A stretch of 64,000 bases of DNA, taken from Choanephora cucurbitarum. Lineage: Eukaryota; Mucoromycota; Mucoromycetes; Mucorales; Choanephoraceae. The notes under the pieces were generated by a model. The model saw only the letters and a program-made list of their open reading frames with translations. It did no database searches and was not told where the DNA came from. Positions 1-13,057 of this stretch are shown piece by piece (within the stretch, counting starts at the first letter, position 1; each line of letters begins with the position of its first letter). Position numbers and translations under genes: made by a program. The stretch covers positions 124,001 through 188,000 of the forward strand of contig JAIWNI010000035.1 of assembly GCA_025331435.1 (NCBI GenBank). Direction: 5' to 3'.

Positions 1-140
1 GTTATCAGCAAAACAAACTTCTTTTCTCTGTTTTCTCTTTTATGAGTCTATGTCTCTTTTGCATAAGGAATTCGAATGATAATTTACTTTATGATAGGCT
101 ATTTTTTCTATAGTAAAAAAAAGGTAGTCAATCATAGCCT

Positions 141-171
<31 letters not shown>

Positions 172-1965
172 ATTTAATGTTTGTTTATCTTTTTTTTGGT
201 TTGATAAGCTTGTTTGAGAAAAAAAATAAAAATAAAAAGTCAAGCGTTCGAATAGCGTTATCATGAGTTTGGCAATACATTCATACCATAAACCCTACTT
301 GGTTTCTTTAGGATAATTTACATCTCATGCCATTTGTTACAACTGTCAATTTCTTTATATAATTTTTTTTTCTATCTATAGTGATACAAGCGATCTCATT
401 CAAAAAGAGTAATTTTTTGTATTTCTGGGGTCAAATCCCGATTTAGATCTCATTAGAAAGAAAGAAAGAGAGAGAGAGAGAAGGGGTTTGCTTGTCTTGT
501 TTAAATCATAAGCTCAATTGAGAATAAAGGGTATTTCTCGGAATAGCTAGATCTATCTATCTTATCAAGTATATAATATAGACTTTCTCCTTTAAACTTT
601 TGCCTTTTTTTTTCTCTTTTTTTAGTTAACCGCCTTTTCCGTTTTTTGAGTAACCCTACTGTTAGATTAGGGTTAAGTAGAAACCTGAATGATTGAGAGC
701 CAGCCAAAAGATAAACCACCTTTTTTTTTTAATACAGCCAAGAAACAAGAATTCAACTGTTTTCTACATCTATATATGGACTAAACCGATTTCTCAAAGA
801 TTGATCAAGCGACTTGAATAAAGTAAGTGTGGTTGCGTTTTTTATTTTGACAGAAAATAGCCGAACAAGATAATAATCATCGTCTTAAGAACCCCCCTCT
901 CTTCCTTAAAAAAAAAAAGGCGCTATTCTGAAGTGGAACCTAAGACATCTAAATATATACATTTGAGCTAAAAATTCATTGACTTGCATATAACCAAGAG
1001 ATAATGCACATAAAGACGATAGAGATAGACTTTATTGAGGAGGGGGGGGGATAGCTTATGATTTAGCATCATGCAGGGACTTTTCTAAATAATGTTGTTA
1101 ATTCTACAGGTTTACTCATCTTAAATATGGTTTTTATGTTATATACGTCATGAATGGAAAAAGTTTTTTACTTTTTGTATGTCTCATTGACATTCCAATA
1201 GTGTGGCAAAAAGAAACAAGCAAACCAATGTAGTTTGGCTGAAAGTAACTATAGAGAAATGTATTCAATATGCTGACAATCTCATATGTTGTGTTAACAT
1301 ATCTTATAGTACATGGAATAGAACACCTTTACTTTTGAACGACCAAAAAAAAAAAGTAAAAAAAAAACAAAGCTCAGTGCCAAGTAAAAGAGAGACATAG
1401 CTTGTCTTTCTTTCTTTTTGTTGAAGAGTAATCATACTTATCACAGAGTACAAGCGAAATTTAGGAACATTATTCGGATGAATATTACTTTACAAGCATC
1501 ATATCATAAAGCCATATTCATCAAAAGAGAGAGAGAGATAGCTATTAGGATAGGATAGGCTTCATAAGAAAAGACACTGTATTGATAGATCTCAACATGC
1601 TATGTTTCTTTCAGGCACTTTATCAGCTAAAGAATTTGACCCAGTTGGACAAAGCGCCGCTTCGTTTGTCCCCGCAATAAGCAACTATGGCTCCTTTGAT
1701 TGGTTTGGTTTGTTGCTTTAATAGGGAGAAGAGGAATCATAATTTATTTAGATAACATCATTACTAATTTCCTTTCATTCTGTCCAATCAATTCTTGTAA
1801 CCACTCAATTCTGCAGATTGAACAATGTTGGCTGATTTTTTTTTCTCTCTATGATTTGCTATGAGATGCGCACATTATTGGTAGCACCAAAGATGTCTAT
1901 TCCGTTACTAAACAAAGAAAGAGATACAATGAGAATTGTGATGTCATTGTCAAATCATGTCTCTC
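1..1965. other. Intergenic, AT-rich, no gene seen
   Basis: No reading frame here looks like a protein; the short open frames are lysine/phenylalanine-rich shadows of T and A runs. The stretch holds several T tracts, a GA-rich microsatellite near 455-482, a run of nine G near 1041-1049 and another short GA repeat near 1525-1540. It probably includes the 3' flank of the epsin gene that ends at 1966. Confidence 0.6.
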
Positions 1966-3522
1966 TTACTCCCTGTTCTGTAGCATTGGGTTAGATGAGT
2001 CAGCTACTTCTCTTTTATTCATGTGTATACCTACCTGATTTGACATTCTGAATGGGTTGGTCTGATCAGCAGTCATGGTTGTCTGTGTTGAATAGCCTGT
2101 CATTTGAGGTGTCTGAAAACTCATGGTCTGTGGCACTTGGTAGCCTGTTGTTTGAAACATTTGGTAACCTGTTGTTTGCTGAGTTTGGTAGCCTGTCTGG
2201 TAGCTCATTGATGGAGGCATTTGATAGCTTGAGGTCTGTGGTGTTTGAAAGTCTGTTGTCTGTGGTGTTGGGTAGCTTGGTGTTGAGTAGCTTGAAATCT
2301 GTGTTGAATAGCCAGTCATTTGAGGTGCCTGAAAGCCTGTCATCTGTGCTTGAAGTTGGAAACCATTATAGTCTCGATAAGGATTGTACTGTTGTTGAAT
2401 GGGTTCAGAAAAAGACATTCCAGTAGGCTGAGCGGCTTGTTGGCTATACGGATTAAAGAAAGAGTTTGAACTTTGTTGAACGGGAAAAGGCTGAAAACTG
2501 AAAAAAATAAGTTAAATGGAATGTCTGAAAAGTGAAGGGATGTTATAGCTTACCTTTGTTGTTCAAACAAGTTCTTTTCATTTTCCTTATCCAATGCTTC
2601 TTTTCTTCTTCTTTCCATCTCCCTTGCTTCTTGTTCACTTTCACGAATGGCTCTCTGTAGATCTTCCTCTGTCCTACAGAACTCAATTAATTTCTATCGT
2701 CTTGTGTCACAACAATCTTTACCCTTCTCCTCTCTGCCTTGACTCTTGTTCTGCCTGAATTTTACTTGCTTCAATGGCTTTCTTGAGATCTCTGTCTTCA
2801 TCTAAATAGCCTGGATTTCTATAGACATCGTTCTCTTGCTGATAGTCCTTGTTTCTGAAAAGTACATCGCTCATGTAGTCACCCACCACCGCCATTCTGT
2901 CCTGCAGCTGAGTGCGAGAACGACGCTCCTCTTTCAAACGCTGATCGTCTAGCAGGAGGCTAGTGATCTCCTTAGCCTTTTGACGTATATTATGTCCAAC
3001 ATCTTTTCCACTGTCATCAACATGTTGAAATTCTTTCAGTGTACGAACCACATAGATGTTTTCCTTTGCGTACAACACAACATTCTCAGATCCGACATGG
3101 ATACAATAATCCAATAATAGTAAAGCCTTTTTTTTTGTTAGTATCGCAACTGACTCTTGATAGACCATCTTACTTTAAAGACATGACGCCAATTCTTTCC
3201 TTTGTCGTTTAATCTTCGGTCCAGCATATCCATGACTTCAACAAAATCGTGTCTATTGTCTGTGGTCAGGACATTTCCTTATTTGGTCTAGTATGACTCA
3301 CTCATTGTAGGTAAGTTGCGCGATCTCGTTCATGAGAGATCCACTTGGACCTGTACTATCGTTGGAGGTGGCTTCTCTTACTTTTATTTGAACATCAGAA
3401 AATCCCTTGGCATAATTCTTACTGTTTTATCATCATTAAAAATGTAAGCTTAAATCATTCTTGTTTCTTGCTGGTCTTTATAAGGGAACTTACATGCTTC
3501 TAACAACTCCTTTTCCAGCCAT
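1966..3522 (-). CDS. ENT1: Epsin (ENTH-domain endocytic adaptor)
   Basis: Spliced gene on the minus strand. Exon 1 encodes MAGKGVVRSI and is followed by a GTAAGT donor. The next exons give KVREATSND, GPSGSLMNEIAQLTYN and NWRHVFKALLLLDYCIHVGS, the hallmarks of the ENTH domain, which binds PI(4,5)P2 and starts clathrin-mediated endocytosis. After it come two ubiquitin-interacting motif-like helices (DLKKAIEASK and a second E/R-rich helix near 2580-2670). The tail is Q/T/P-rich with repeated TGY-Q units and a TNPF motif that would bind EH-domain partners. Epsins usually have exactly this order: ENTH, UIMs, disordered NPF tail. The start is set by conservation of the ENTH N-terminus. The exon joins at 2500-2555 and 2675-2725 follow GT-AG signals, but I could not verify them with transcripts. 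Confidence 0.88.
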
Positions 3523-4491
3523 TGAGGGTAATTTTTTTTAAGTAGAAAAAAAAAATAGAAAAAAAAAATTAGTTTGAGAAAAAAAAAGAATTTAGATGTG
3601 CGTCATACGATTTTCTGTCTGGGCTGTACTACGATAATCCTGAAGATATGATTGGTTAATCTTATCAGATAAATGAAATATGCATATGTTAAGACTGTTG
3701 GAACTCTCTTAAATTCATTTTGTTCAAACTAAAGTATGTCAACATACTATAGTGTCTTTCAGTCTATACAATGATGACGTCTGTATTCACACTTTACCAA
3801 CAATATCAAAGTGTATCGTCTCTCCTATTTTCGCCTTGCTTGAGCTAACAAGTAGATGATGTGCTAATGGCTTGACATACAAAATAGAAAAGAGCGCGTA
3901 TATCCAAATCGATTTGTTAAAGAAAAACGCGCTTTATAGATCCTTCATACATATGCATTGTATGGTTTTGTAGGTTACAGACAAGTCAACCTGATTCCAT
4001 GATCTGTTCAGATGAGCCCTCCAAGTATAGAACAAACGAAAGCAATGTCTTTATAAACAAGAGTTTGAGGATAAACAGCTGATATAATAGAGTCAATCAT
4101 ATGTACCCTCTATTTTAGTTATTTTTTTTTTTAAAATTGTTATAGTTGATGTGGCATAGCTTTGTTTGCCCAATCTTTCAATAGATCAAAACAAGAGTCC
4201 AAAATCGATTTTGTTAGTTCATTTTTTATCAACATGTTGTCACAATCGTTTATACAGATTTCAATCATAGAGAGAGAGAGCGAAACATGTTTAAATTATA
4301 GCTCTATTTTTGTGCAACTTTACATTTGTTATAGCCACTGTGTAACGTACATGCGCCGAAAATGCTACAACAATAAAAACTTTCACAACAATGCATGAAG
4401 GTGGTAGTTGCCGAAAATTAAAAAGCCGCTATTTTCTTCTTTTCATATAAAAAAGAAAAAGCTTTTTTTCTTTCTTCAATTACTTACCGAT
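3523..4491. other. Divergent promoter region, epsin / methyltransferase
   Basis: This 969-bp stretch separates two genes that point away from each other. It holds A/T tracts at 3531-3595, a GA repeat near 4271-4281 and a GATA-like palindrome near 3662-3672. The small open frame at 4162-4398 has no protein-like composition. I see no RNA gene. Confidence 0.6.
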
Positions 4492-5594
4492 ATGTCTAAC
4501 GCAAACAACTTGACCATTACCAATGTCAAACGCATTCAACTTGCACCTTTCTTGGAAACAGTTGAGGTAAGCTCTCTATCATGTGTCAAGAAAGTATACT
4601 GAACTTGGTTGTAGCGTACTTTAAGAGACAGATTTTTGAAAGAAACAGGTTCAGTTGCTCGCGTTTTGGAAATTGGATGCGGGTAAGAGAGAATTCAATT
4701 GTAAAGAGAGGTTGGGGGATTTGACATGTCAATTCGACATTTTAGACCTGGTGACTTTGCCTTGCTCTTAAAAGATCGCCTTCAAGATCAAGTAAGCATT
4801 ACTGCCATTGATCCTTCAGACGCCATTGAGGCTGCCTTGGGAAAGTCTAACGGAAACGATGTCTACTTTGAACGAAACGATATCTTTGGATTCAAGTCAA
4901 GCGAGCCATTTGATTTGATCTTGTTTACCAAATCACTTCATCATTGTAATCCAGTTGAACAGGTAAAAGTATAAGCAAAATGAAAAAAAGGAAGCTGACT
5001 GATCTGAACGGGTTGTATAAAGGCTTTGAGAAATGCTGCCAGTATGTTGAAGCCCAAGGGCATGATGATTGCTGAAGAACTAAACGCAAACATATTTGCT
5101 ACACAACATGCTGAATGGTTCTTTGATCGCTTGGATCTGTTGTCAGCCGCAGGTTGTTTACAGTCTGTTGAAGAGACGCTAGCTAGTGCAGGCCATGCAA
5201 AGAAGATGTTGACTGCTTTCTTGGATACCAATCTACCTGCTGAACAGAGATGGTTCCGTCCTACCAGTGATCAACACAAGAAGAGTGGATTGCATCGAGA
5301 CGATCCTGAAGGTATCATAGCTCCTTCTCCACTCTGTATGGCAGTCGAGCATGAACTGGGAAAAGAAAACATACAGTATACCTATTGCGCCTTGTTGTAC
5401 TATTTCTTGACTTTTGCAGGGTAAGGTCAAAAGGTGGACTTATAGATCATGCACTGACAACTATCCTTTTTTCTAGACTGAAGCATGATGAAACTGGGGA
5501 AAAGGTGATAAAAGAGTTTATTAAACAGGAACAACGCGCGATTGATGAGTCTATCATTCCTCACTTGGGCATGTTGATTCTCTATACAAAGTAG
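4492..5594 (+). CDS. Class I SAM-dependent methyltransferase
   Basis: Five exons (4492-4566, 4615-4682, 4746-4962, 5023-5420, 5477-5594) give a protein of about 291 residues. Joining exons 2 and 3 makes VLEIGCGPGDF, the glycine-rich SAM-binding motif I. Later come an acidic loop (TAIDPSD), a motif-II/post-II stretch (DLILFTKSLHHC) and a motif-III-like LKPKGMMIAEE, all as in small-molecule methyltransferases. The intron 1 acceptor was chosen at 4614 because only that join keeps the frame into motif I. No signal peptide or membrane segment is seen, so it is probably cytosolic. The substrate cannot be told. Its stop lies 4 bp from the stop of the convergent transporter gene, and its AATAAA (5608-5613) lies inside that gene. 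Confidence 0.82.
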
Positions 5595-5598
5595 TTCC

Positions 5599-7102
5599 TT
5601 ATTTCGTAATAAACATAGTATCTATCTGTTCTAAAGATTTTCTTTTTGTTTCTGGGATATAAGCAATACCCACTAAAGTGATGATGGAACATGCTCCAAA
5701 GAACAAATAGACTTCGGATGCTGAATAAGATAGGCAATAGGGCACAATAAAAGTAATGAAGATGCTGCTTGCCCAACTGAGTGCATACGTAAGTGAAAGT
5801 CCCTTGGCACGACACCGCATACTAAAGATCTCAGCTGTATAGACATAGTTAGCTACACCCCATGTACCTGCAAACGAGGCAGAGAACAAGACCATACAGA
5901 AGATGATGATGCCACAGGCATAGATGTTGTTGACAGTCATGGTGCCATCACTCCAGGTGGCAAAGAAATGAAATACATAGCCCATGACAATCATGCAGAC
6001 AGCTGATATCACAGATCCAGTGAAAAACAAGGCCTTTCGACCCCAACTGTCGATCCAATAGTGCAATGAGATGGCTGAGAACACGAGCGAGAGTGAACTG
6101 ATGGCTCCAGTCAGTGCTAAAGAGCCAGAGACAGTCTCCAGTCCAGCCTCTCTGAATATCTGTGGCGCATAGAATGTGACGACAATGTTGCCTGAAAAGC
6201 AAGTTGCCAAAGCGATAAATAGGGCACAACAGGTACGCTTCAGATTGCTGTCTTGAAACAGCTCTAGGAAACTGGAGTGTGATTTCAGTTCATCTTCAGA
6301 TGTGATGGAAGAGACAATGTCGGAATACATGTCCTGTAAAATCAAATCGTCCGAGGATGTATGGTACATGTGGCATAGCACCTGAAGGCCTTCCTCCTGT
6401 CTTCCTTGACTGATCAGCCATCGAGGAGAACAAGGCAAGAAACAGGTGGTTGCGATATAGAGAGTACATAACATCAGTTGAATACACCAAGGTGCTCGCC
6501 AGGACCAGTTCATCTGTAGATAACTACTTCCATAAGCTACCATGTATCCCATCATCTGTCCAAATGAGCTACAGAGAGCAAACAGACTGATGAGTCTTCC
6601 ACGCTTATTTGCAGGTGCAATCTCTGTCTGATACAAGGGTATCGCATTTGTCATTAGGCCTACACCTGTTCCACTGATCATCCTTCCTATCGTCAGCATA
6701 GTGCTATTGAAGCCTACTATTTCAAGAGCGATACCAAACAATAAGGTACCAGATCCAATCAATATAGTCCATTTTCGGCCCAATCGATCTTATTAGATAA
6801 AAAAAAAGGGTTCAGTAGGATCTAACTGACTCTAACTGAATCATGTACTTACCACACATATAACCAGAAAAGAAGGCACTCATCATGCAAAAGATCAGAA
6901 AGGAAGACAATAGGATACTTTGATAATAGGCAGATGTTCCATGAATAAAAAAGCGTTTTTGGAATTCTGGTAGGGCAAGAATGCCAGTGATCGAGCCTGT
7001 GTCATATCCACATACAATGCCTCCTATGCCTGCTATCACAGAACTTGTATAAGCAGATTTAATGTTGACTTTATGCACGAGAGGTATTGTTTCAGAAGTC
7101 AT
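5599..7102 (-). CDS. MFS sugar porter (hexose transporter-like)
   Basis: Two exons joined at about 6790-6850 restore C-DRLGRKWTILIG, the loop 2-3 signature of the sugar porter family. Other family marks are GYDTGSITGI in the first membrane helix, SPRWLISQGR (PESPRWL box) before the central loop, a second DSWGRK loop and the C-terminal PETKRKSLEQID. About a dozen hydrophobic segments are spread over roughly 480 residues, the usual size. It should move a sugar or polyol across the plasma membrane by proton symport or facilitated diffusion; the substrate cannot be read from sequence. It is tail-to-tail with the methyltransferase, and the two transcripts must overlap. Confidence 0.88.
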
Positions 7103-7260
7103 GATAAAGAAGAGAGAAAAGACTGATTTTTAATAAAAAAATGACTTGTCATGACCCACTTTTTTAAAAAAAAAAGGAGCTTTAGTTTAACCCTGAATGA
7201 CTAACGGTATAGAGTATGGAGATCATGTTGTCATATGGTAACAGCTTTCTCTGGCATGTT

Positions 7261-9803
7261 TCAGGACACAATAGGCATCCTTTTCTGTCCATTGGTAGAG
7301 AGCCCCTTTTCCTTCTTCTTCTTGACCACAGTAGCCCCTAACTGATGGCATCGATTGAGGGCAAGGCTTAAACGAACGTTCATTCGATCTTCAAAAGCAT
7401 AGTTTGAGAATGTAGTTGCCCTTTCCCAATAGGTTCGGCTTTTTGAAGGATCATGCATTCCCCAACCAGTGATACCTGCTTCTATGATAGGAGTCAGTTA
7501 TAAAGCAACGTTATGTAGCGTGATAATTACCCCATAAGGTAAATGGTGTGACCCACGTCTCTGATAGGATGTGATGCTGATGATCCATAATCCAATTGAG
7601 ATGCGATATGCTTTCTTCAAATCGACCGAGTGCATTCAACACAGCCGCTCTGATCAACAGGACAATGGCGCGTTGTTCATACAGGTTGGGTGGGTCCGTG
7701 GGAGGCAAGAGTTCATGCAGCCGGACAGTGTATTCAAGCCTTTCCTTTTCATAGATCAAATCCAGTGTGTGTTGTACGAGTGATAAGCACTTTTCTAGTT
7801 CAGTCATCTCCATCTGATCAAACGCATTCCATACTAAAAGTAACTCAAGTGCAGGTAAACTAAAACTCAAATCTTGATAGCCACTTTTCTGAAAGAATTC
7901 TACTTTCTGCTTTACATAGTGACAGAGGCTTGACTGATAAGGGTATTGTTCCTTGACCAGTTGAGGTACTTGAGCAAATGCCAAAATGCTCTCGGTCTGT
8001 TGACCTAGCATAGCTCGGCAGGAACCCACCAGATAGTAGTAGAAGGCCATCTTTTGATTGTCATTCTGACTAAGCTTCTCAAAGTGAACAAGTGCCGATG
8101 ACCAATCCATCTGCAAAAAACAATTAAATCCAATCTCATACACACCTCTCTCAGTCATGGCCTCTTCCATCCATTCTCCACGACTGGCATCGATGGCAAA
8201 TGTGAATGATTGAGTAGACAAAGCAAGTTCTTTAGATGATCGAGAGATATGGGCAGCATAGTATAAAAAGAAGCAAGAGCTAGGATATGTAGTTTGTGCA
8301 TCAAGCAAGCATTCCATGGATCTTGCCTTTGATTCCTTTGCATACATCTGAGGAACAAATGCAGACAGTGTAGAATAATAAGCCAAGAGCCTGTTTATAT
8401 CAAATAAGTGTTTATTTTCCCTTGTTTTTTAGTTACTTACATTAAAGAAGCTAAAGGAGATCGCATTCCTTTACCTTGAACACATAGCTTCAACAGGGCC
8501 AATCCTAATTGTAAATCACATTTAAAGCCAAAAAGAGAGGCAGCCTTGGGAGGTGTAGAAACCAAGACAGACACCAAGAGATGAACAGATCCCATGCCAA
8601 ACTGAACAGCAGACACAGTATCTCGATCCATGTACTTTGTATAATCTTGACCCATCCTTTTATGCTCTTGCCAGACAATGGAATAATATTTAAAGGCTAA
8701 CCTGTTTCTTAGTTTGGTCTATGTGTTTTATCAAATCCATCTTTTTACCTTTTTTGATATGTTGACTGCATTTTATGCTTTTCTCAGCTATTTCTTGTGA
8801 TAATTGAAGTAATGCTAGAATAAGGTAACTATCTGCCTTGATCGCATTTGCTCTCAAGATACCATTGGGCATAAAGACAGGCGGTTCACCAGTGCTTGAC
8901 TTTTGAGGTATTGAGTCATGAGCAGGAAGTCCAGTCTGATGCAATGCAATCAGTGATGAGAAATACAATGACCATGAGTGTGTTGGCAAGTTCTTTTTGG
9001 ATGAACGACTGATTTGAGCATTGGCCATGTTGATGACAACAGTCAGTGTGTTGTATGCAAGTTCAATATCCTCTTTACTTTTTGTCTAGAGAACAAGCAA
9101 AAAAATAAGCAGATAGAAAATCATTCTGTTACACTTACCATCATTGCCTTGATGAATGTCATAAGCCCTAATCCAAGCATATAAAGAGGATCACTAACCA
9201 AACGCAAGTCAGCTAGTGAGGGGAAAACTATCTGTATAGCATAAGAATGACTTGCCTATTTGATTTCGTTTGAAATAATGGTTTTGCCTTTAGGAATTTG
9301 TTGTCAAAGAGACACTTGAGTCCCTTTCTTGCAGTCTCATCTAAGGAACAGTCAATGAAAGCAATATGAAAGGAATGCATAGTGTATTTACCTGATGCCT
9401 CTTGTTCACGAGGATTCAAGAGGTTTGGTGTGACATTGGCAACCTGGTTTACGATGCTCGTTAGACTGGATGTATATACATTGACATCAATAGGTGTCTC
9501 CATAGAGTAATCAATTTCATGTTGAGGCAGAGATTGGGTTTGAACAGGTGTAGGCTTTTTAGCTTTCTTGAGTGTATTTCTATCTTGAATGATACCTAGA
9601 TTCTGAATGAATAATTCCATAGCAGGTAATTTGACTTTTTCTTTCTGCAGGCGATAATGTATTTCAACTTCTTGCACATCTTCATTGATGCTTAAAGAGT
9701 CCAATGAACAAGAGGGTAATTTTCGATAGGAAACAGAAGAAACTGATTCTTTTGGTTTGTTGTCAAACAAATCTTCTGCGTCAAACAATACTTGATCTGA
9801 CAT
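7261..9803 (-). CDS. TTC39/Iml2-family TPR protein
   Basis: A multi-exon gene. The first exon (to 9228) has a disordered N-terminus and then ARKGLKCLFDNKFLKAKPLF. Later exons carry DPLYMLGLGLMTFIKAMM, FGMGSVHLLVSVLPPKAASLFGF, AYYSTLSAFVP and repeated alpha-helical TPR-like units (for example FFLYYAAHISRSSKELA and WSSALVHFEKLSQND). That order matches the Iml2/TTC39 family; yeast Iml2 is an outer mitochondrial membrane and cytosolic protein linked to lipid droplets and inclusion bodies. The C-terminal exon ends at 7261 after a lysine-rich stretch. The start at 9803 is the first ATG of the open exon. The molecular role is poorly known in the family, so only the family assignment is firm. Confidence 0.8.
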
Positions 9804-10958
9804 AGTCTACAACAGTAAAAGAAGAAGAGAAAGAACAAATGTGTTTACGTTGTTTTCTTCTTCTTTTGCCCCTTTATTTTACATTGAAACTCCTTATTAC
9901 AAGGAGAGAATGAATCAAATACACCTGCCATGGATAGGTTAAAGAAGATCTACCTTTAGAATCATACAAACAAGAGAGACAAAGCACATTCTATGTTGTG
10001 AATGGTCTAATAGGATTCAGTGGTATCATCTCACTACATGGATCATACAAATGAAAGCATTTCTTTAAGCCAGAATGAACAACAAAGACCAAAAAGACAA
10101 TTTCAGCTGCAATTACCACGTTTGAATAAGGGCAACTGAGATAATTACGCATGGAATGAAACACTCATTTTATATGTTACTTACCTTCAAATTGTCATAC
10201 AACTCTTGTGCTCTAATGGAGTCATGTCAACCATTGCCAATTTATTCTACTAGCTTACGTGCAATCTATCGATGCTAAAAGGAGTGAGTTATGGATCTGC
10301 GTATTCTTATTGGCTAGAAATTAAAGTGCGTCACGTTTTGTTTGTTCCTTTCTTATTTTCAACCAAGTAAAAAAAACTCTTTTTTTTTTTCTCTCTCTCT
10401 TTTCTTTATTATCAAAGTTGAGGTTTTTAACATAGAGAAAAGAAGGTAAAGAAAAAAGAAGCGAAAATTAGTTTAAATAAGGGCATTGACTCAAATCTAT
10501 TTCTAGTTTGACCACATTCTTTTCTAGCTTATCACCTTATTCACAGCTTATAAACACATACAAAAAGAAAAAAAAGTCGTAAGTGAATCAATGCCATTTC
10601 TTTCTTTTTTCTTTCTTTTTCTTTATGTCACTTTTTCTCTCTCTCTCTCTCTCTTTTATACTCTACTAGAGTAGAACGCGTGCTTTTATTATTATTATTA
10701 GTATAGACTACTTCTATAGGAAACAGTGGACAAAGCTTATTATTTTGGTGATCACCTCTAACTTTTTCTTTCTTTTTTTTTCTTTCTTTTATTTTCTATC
10801 TCTCTCTCTCTCGTCGACTTTCTTTTTACTTTCATCCTTTTTTTATCATTTCCTTTCATTTTATGTTAGTTTTCATTGTAACAAAAAAAAAAGAAATTAC
10901 GATAGGCTTGACAAGTTTAAACTCATCCATTTTATTTAGGCTATGCACAGATCACGCT
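9804..10958. promoter_or_regulatory. Divergent promoter region with pyrimidine tracts
   Basis: The region lies between two divergent starts. It contains T/CT-rich tracts near 10380-10410, 10600-10660 and 10770-10815, a short ATT repeat at 10686-10702, and a likely 5'-UTR acceptor (tttatttag) at about 10930-10939, just upstream of the RRM gene start. Small open frames here are Phe/Leu/Ser-rich shadows of the CT tracts. Confidence 0.5.
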
Positions 10959-12512
10959 ATGAAACGTTCAAACGACAGCCAAACATCACAAGCTGAACAT
11001 AACCTAAACGACGATAGTAACAAACGACCCAGATATTCTCAATCTAATTATAGGTAATTGATGCTAAAAACGATTTCCTCACACACTTACACGTTGATTA
11101 GTGATATGTATGCTCAATACGGTTTAATGAGTCAATACAATGCTGCTTCATTCCCTCAAGCACACTATGCTGGTTATGCTCAACCTATGTATGGTGCAAA
11201 CTACAATCCTCAATACAACATGATGGCCACTCAATATACAGGCTATCCTCAAGGATTCCCTACTGCCAATACAACCACCAATGCTGCTGCTGTAGGTACA
11301 GGTGAGACCAGCAGAACAATCTATCTAGGCAATGTGACAAGTGCCATTGTACCTCATGATATCCTAAGACATGTACGTCATGGTCAAGTGGAATCATTCC
11401 GAATGGTGCCTGAGAAGAACTGTGCCTTCCTGGCCTTTGTCGATCCTTCTTCTGCTCAAATGTTCTATCAGGACTTCATGACCAAGAAGTTGATTGTCAA
11501 GGATGCTGAAATCAAGATTGGGTGGGGTAAGCCTAGCATGATTCCCTACAATCTAAAGCTATCGATCGATAATGGTGCTACCCGTAATGTCTATCTGGGT
11601 CGTCTTACACAGGCAGATACAGAAGAGACCATTCAGGCTTGTTTGGCTCGATTTGGACCGATTGAGCATATCAAGGTCGTGCGGGATAAGAACATTGCCT
11701 TTGTTCATTTCCTGTCGATCATTGCAGCCGTCAAGTGTGTCTCTGGTCTACAGTCTGATCCTGCCTGGTCTGAGAAGCGTGTCAATTATGGTAAGGATCG
11801 ATGTGGTGATCTGGTGGATCCCTACAATGCAGCCATGGCCCTTCATAACCCATATGCAGCCGTCAATGGATTTCATTTTGATCCCTATAGTGGACATAAC
11901 TTGGGCAACAATACACAACGGACACTTTACTTTGGAAATATCCACCCTGAAGCCAGCTGTGAAGATATCTGTAATGCCATTCGTGGTGGTAATCTACTGC
12001 AGATTCGTTATTTCCCTGAAAAGCATATTGCCTTTGTGACCTTCATGGATGCCTCTACAGCCAATGCAGTCTATACCAACTGCAACACATTTGGTCTGGC
12101 TGTCAAGGGAAAGCGTGTTCGTGTTGGATGGGGTAAGCCCTCATCTGTCTCTACTCAGGTGGCCATGGCTGTTCAGAATGGCGCCACACGTAATATCTAT
12201 ATTGGCAACATCTGTGACTCCCACACAGCCGAGAAACTCCGCAATGATTTCTCAGAGTATGGTGAGATTGAGCTGATCAATGTCTGCAAAGAAAAGAATT
12301 GTGCCTTTGTCAACTTTACCAGTGTCAGCAGTGCCATCAATGCACTTCAGGGAGCCAAGACGAAATCAGGTTATTCTCAGATGAAGTTAAATTACGGCAA
12401 AGATCGCTGTGGTAATCCCTGGAGAGCAAGCAAGCCCAAGACAGAGAAGAAAGAAGAGCCTAAGCTGGAGACATTTGATGAATTAGATCATTTTGAATTT
12501 GAAAATAAATAA
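10959..12512 (+). CDS. nrd1: Four-RRM RNA-binding protein, Nrd1/Msa type
   Basis: Exon 1 (10959-11053) encodes MKRSNDSQTSQ and a KRPR basic patch. A 48-nt intron (11054-11101) joins it to a long exon, making about 501 residues. A Q/Y/A-rich N-terminus is followed by four RRMs with RNP2/RNP1 pairs: RTIYLGNV with KNCAFLAFV, RNVYLGRL with KNIAFVHF, RTLYFGNI with KHIAFVTF, and RNIYIGNI with KNCAFVNF. GWGKPS and NYGKDRCG follow RRM pairs in turn, suggesting two duplicated RRM tandems. This is the layout of S. pombe Nrd1, a negative regulator of sexual differentiation that binds UC-rich mRNA and is controlled by MAPK. An in-frame codon at 11058 lies inside the intron and is not the start. Confidence 0.85.
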
Positions 12513-13057
12513 AATGAAATGCGGGGTATACTGTGGGAAATATCTGCTTTTTCATTGACCGATATTTGATCTGGAAAAACGTGGGGTATGGCCCAATATC
12601 ATCATCATCAGGTTTCACGAAATAGTAAAGAAAATCCCCGCTTAAATCACTCCCACGTTAGTTGAAGCATCTATCAATTGGTCATTACAAATGAATAAGC
12701 TTACTTTCCTCATTTACCCTTTTTCTTTTTCGTTAAAAAAAAAAATAAAGACATTCTCTCTCTCTAACCATTCCGCGGAATCTTTTTAGGAATTTCTCTT
12801 TTCTATGGGCTCATGTGAAACCCTATAGGGCTATCCATTAAGAACAGAGCCATGTTTTAAAGCGGAGAAAACCGGGTGTACGTTTAAGAAGGGTTCAAAG
12901 GGCCTTTTTAAATCGAATTTCTTTCTTTTTTTTTTCTTTCTTTCTTTCTTAATTGATTGAAATCCAAAAAGGTCATTTTTTCTGTTCTCTATGACTTATT
13001 TATAGATATCATTTTTTTTTCTCCCTTTTTTTTTTTAATATTTCTCCTTCTTTAAAA
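12513..13057. promoter_or_regulatory. Upstream region of the bHLH gene
   Basis: This stretch between two plus-strand genes carries an inverted pair AACGTGGG (about 12572-12579) and CCCACGTT (about 12652-12659) that resembles half-E-box sites. Long pyrimidine tracts follow (12915-12950, 13005-13040) just before the start codon. Possible autoregulation by the bHLH protein is only a guess. Confidence 0.35.

Noticed and set aside
1..1965. Lysine-rich small open frames near the window start
   Set aside because: They mirror A/T and GA repeats, and no conserved feature is visible.
3662..3672. GATA palindrome (ATCAGATAA) in the epsin promoter, and similar sites elsewhere
   Set aside because: Sites of this kind recur by chance in AT-rich DNA (also near 44167 and inside the GATA gene), so they give no evidence of iron control here.
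11572..12039. Frame-shifted open reading frame within the RRM gene
   Set aside because: Shadow of the RRM coding frame; codon pattern and domains belong to the frame starting at 10959.
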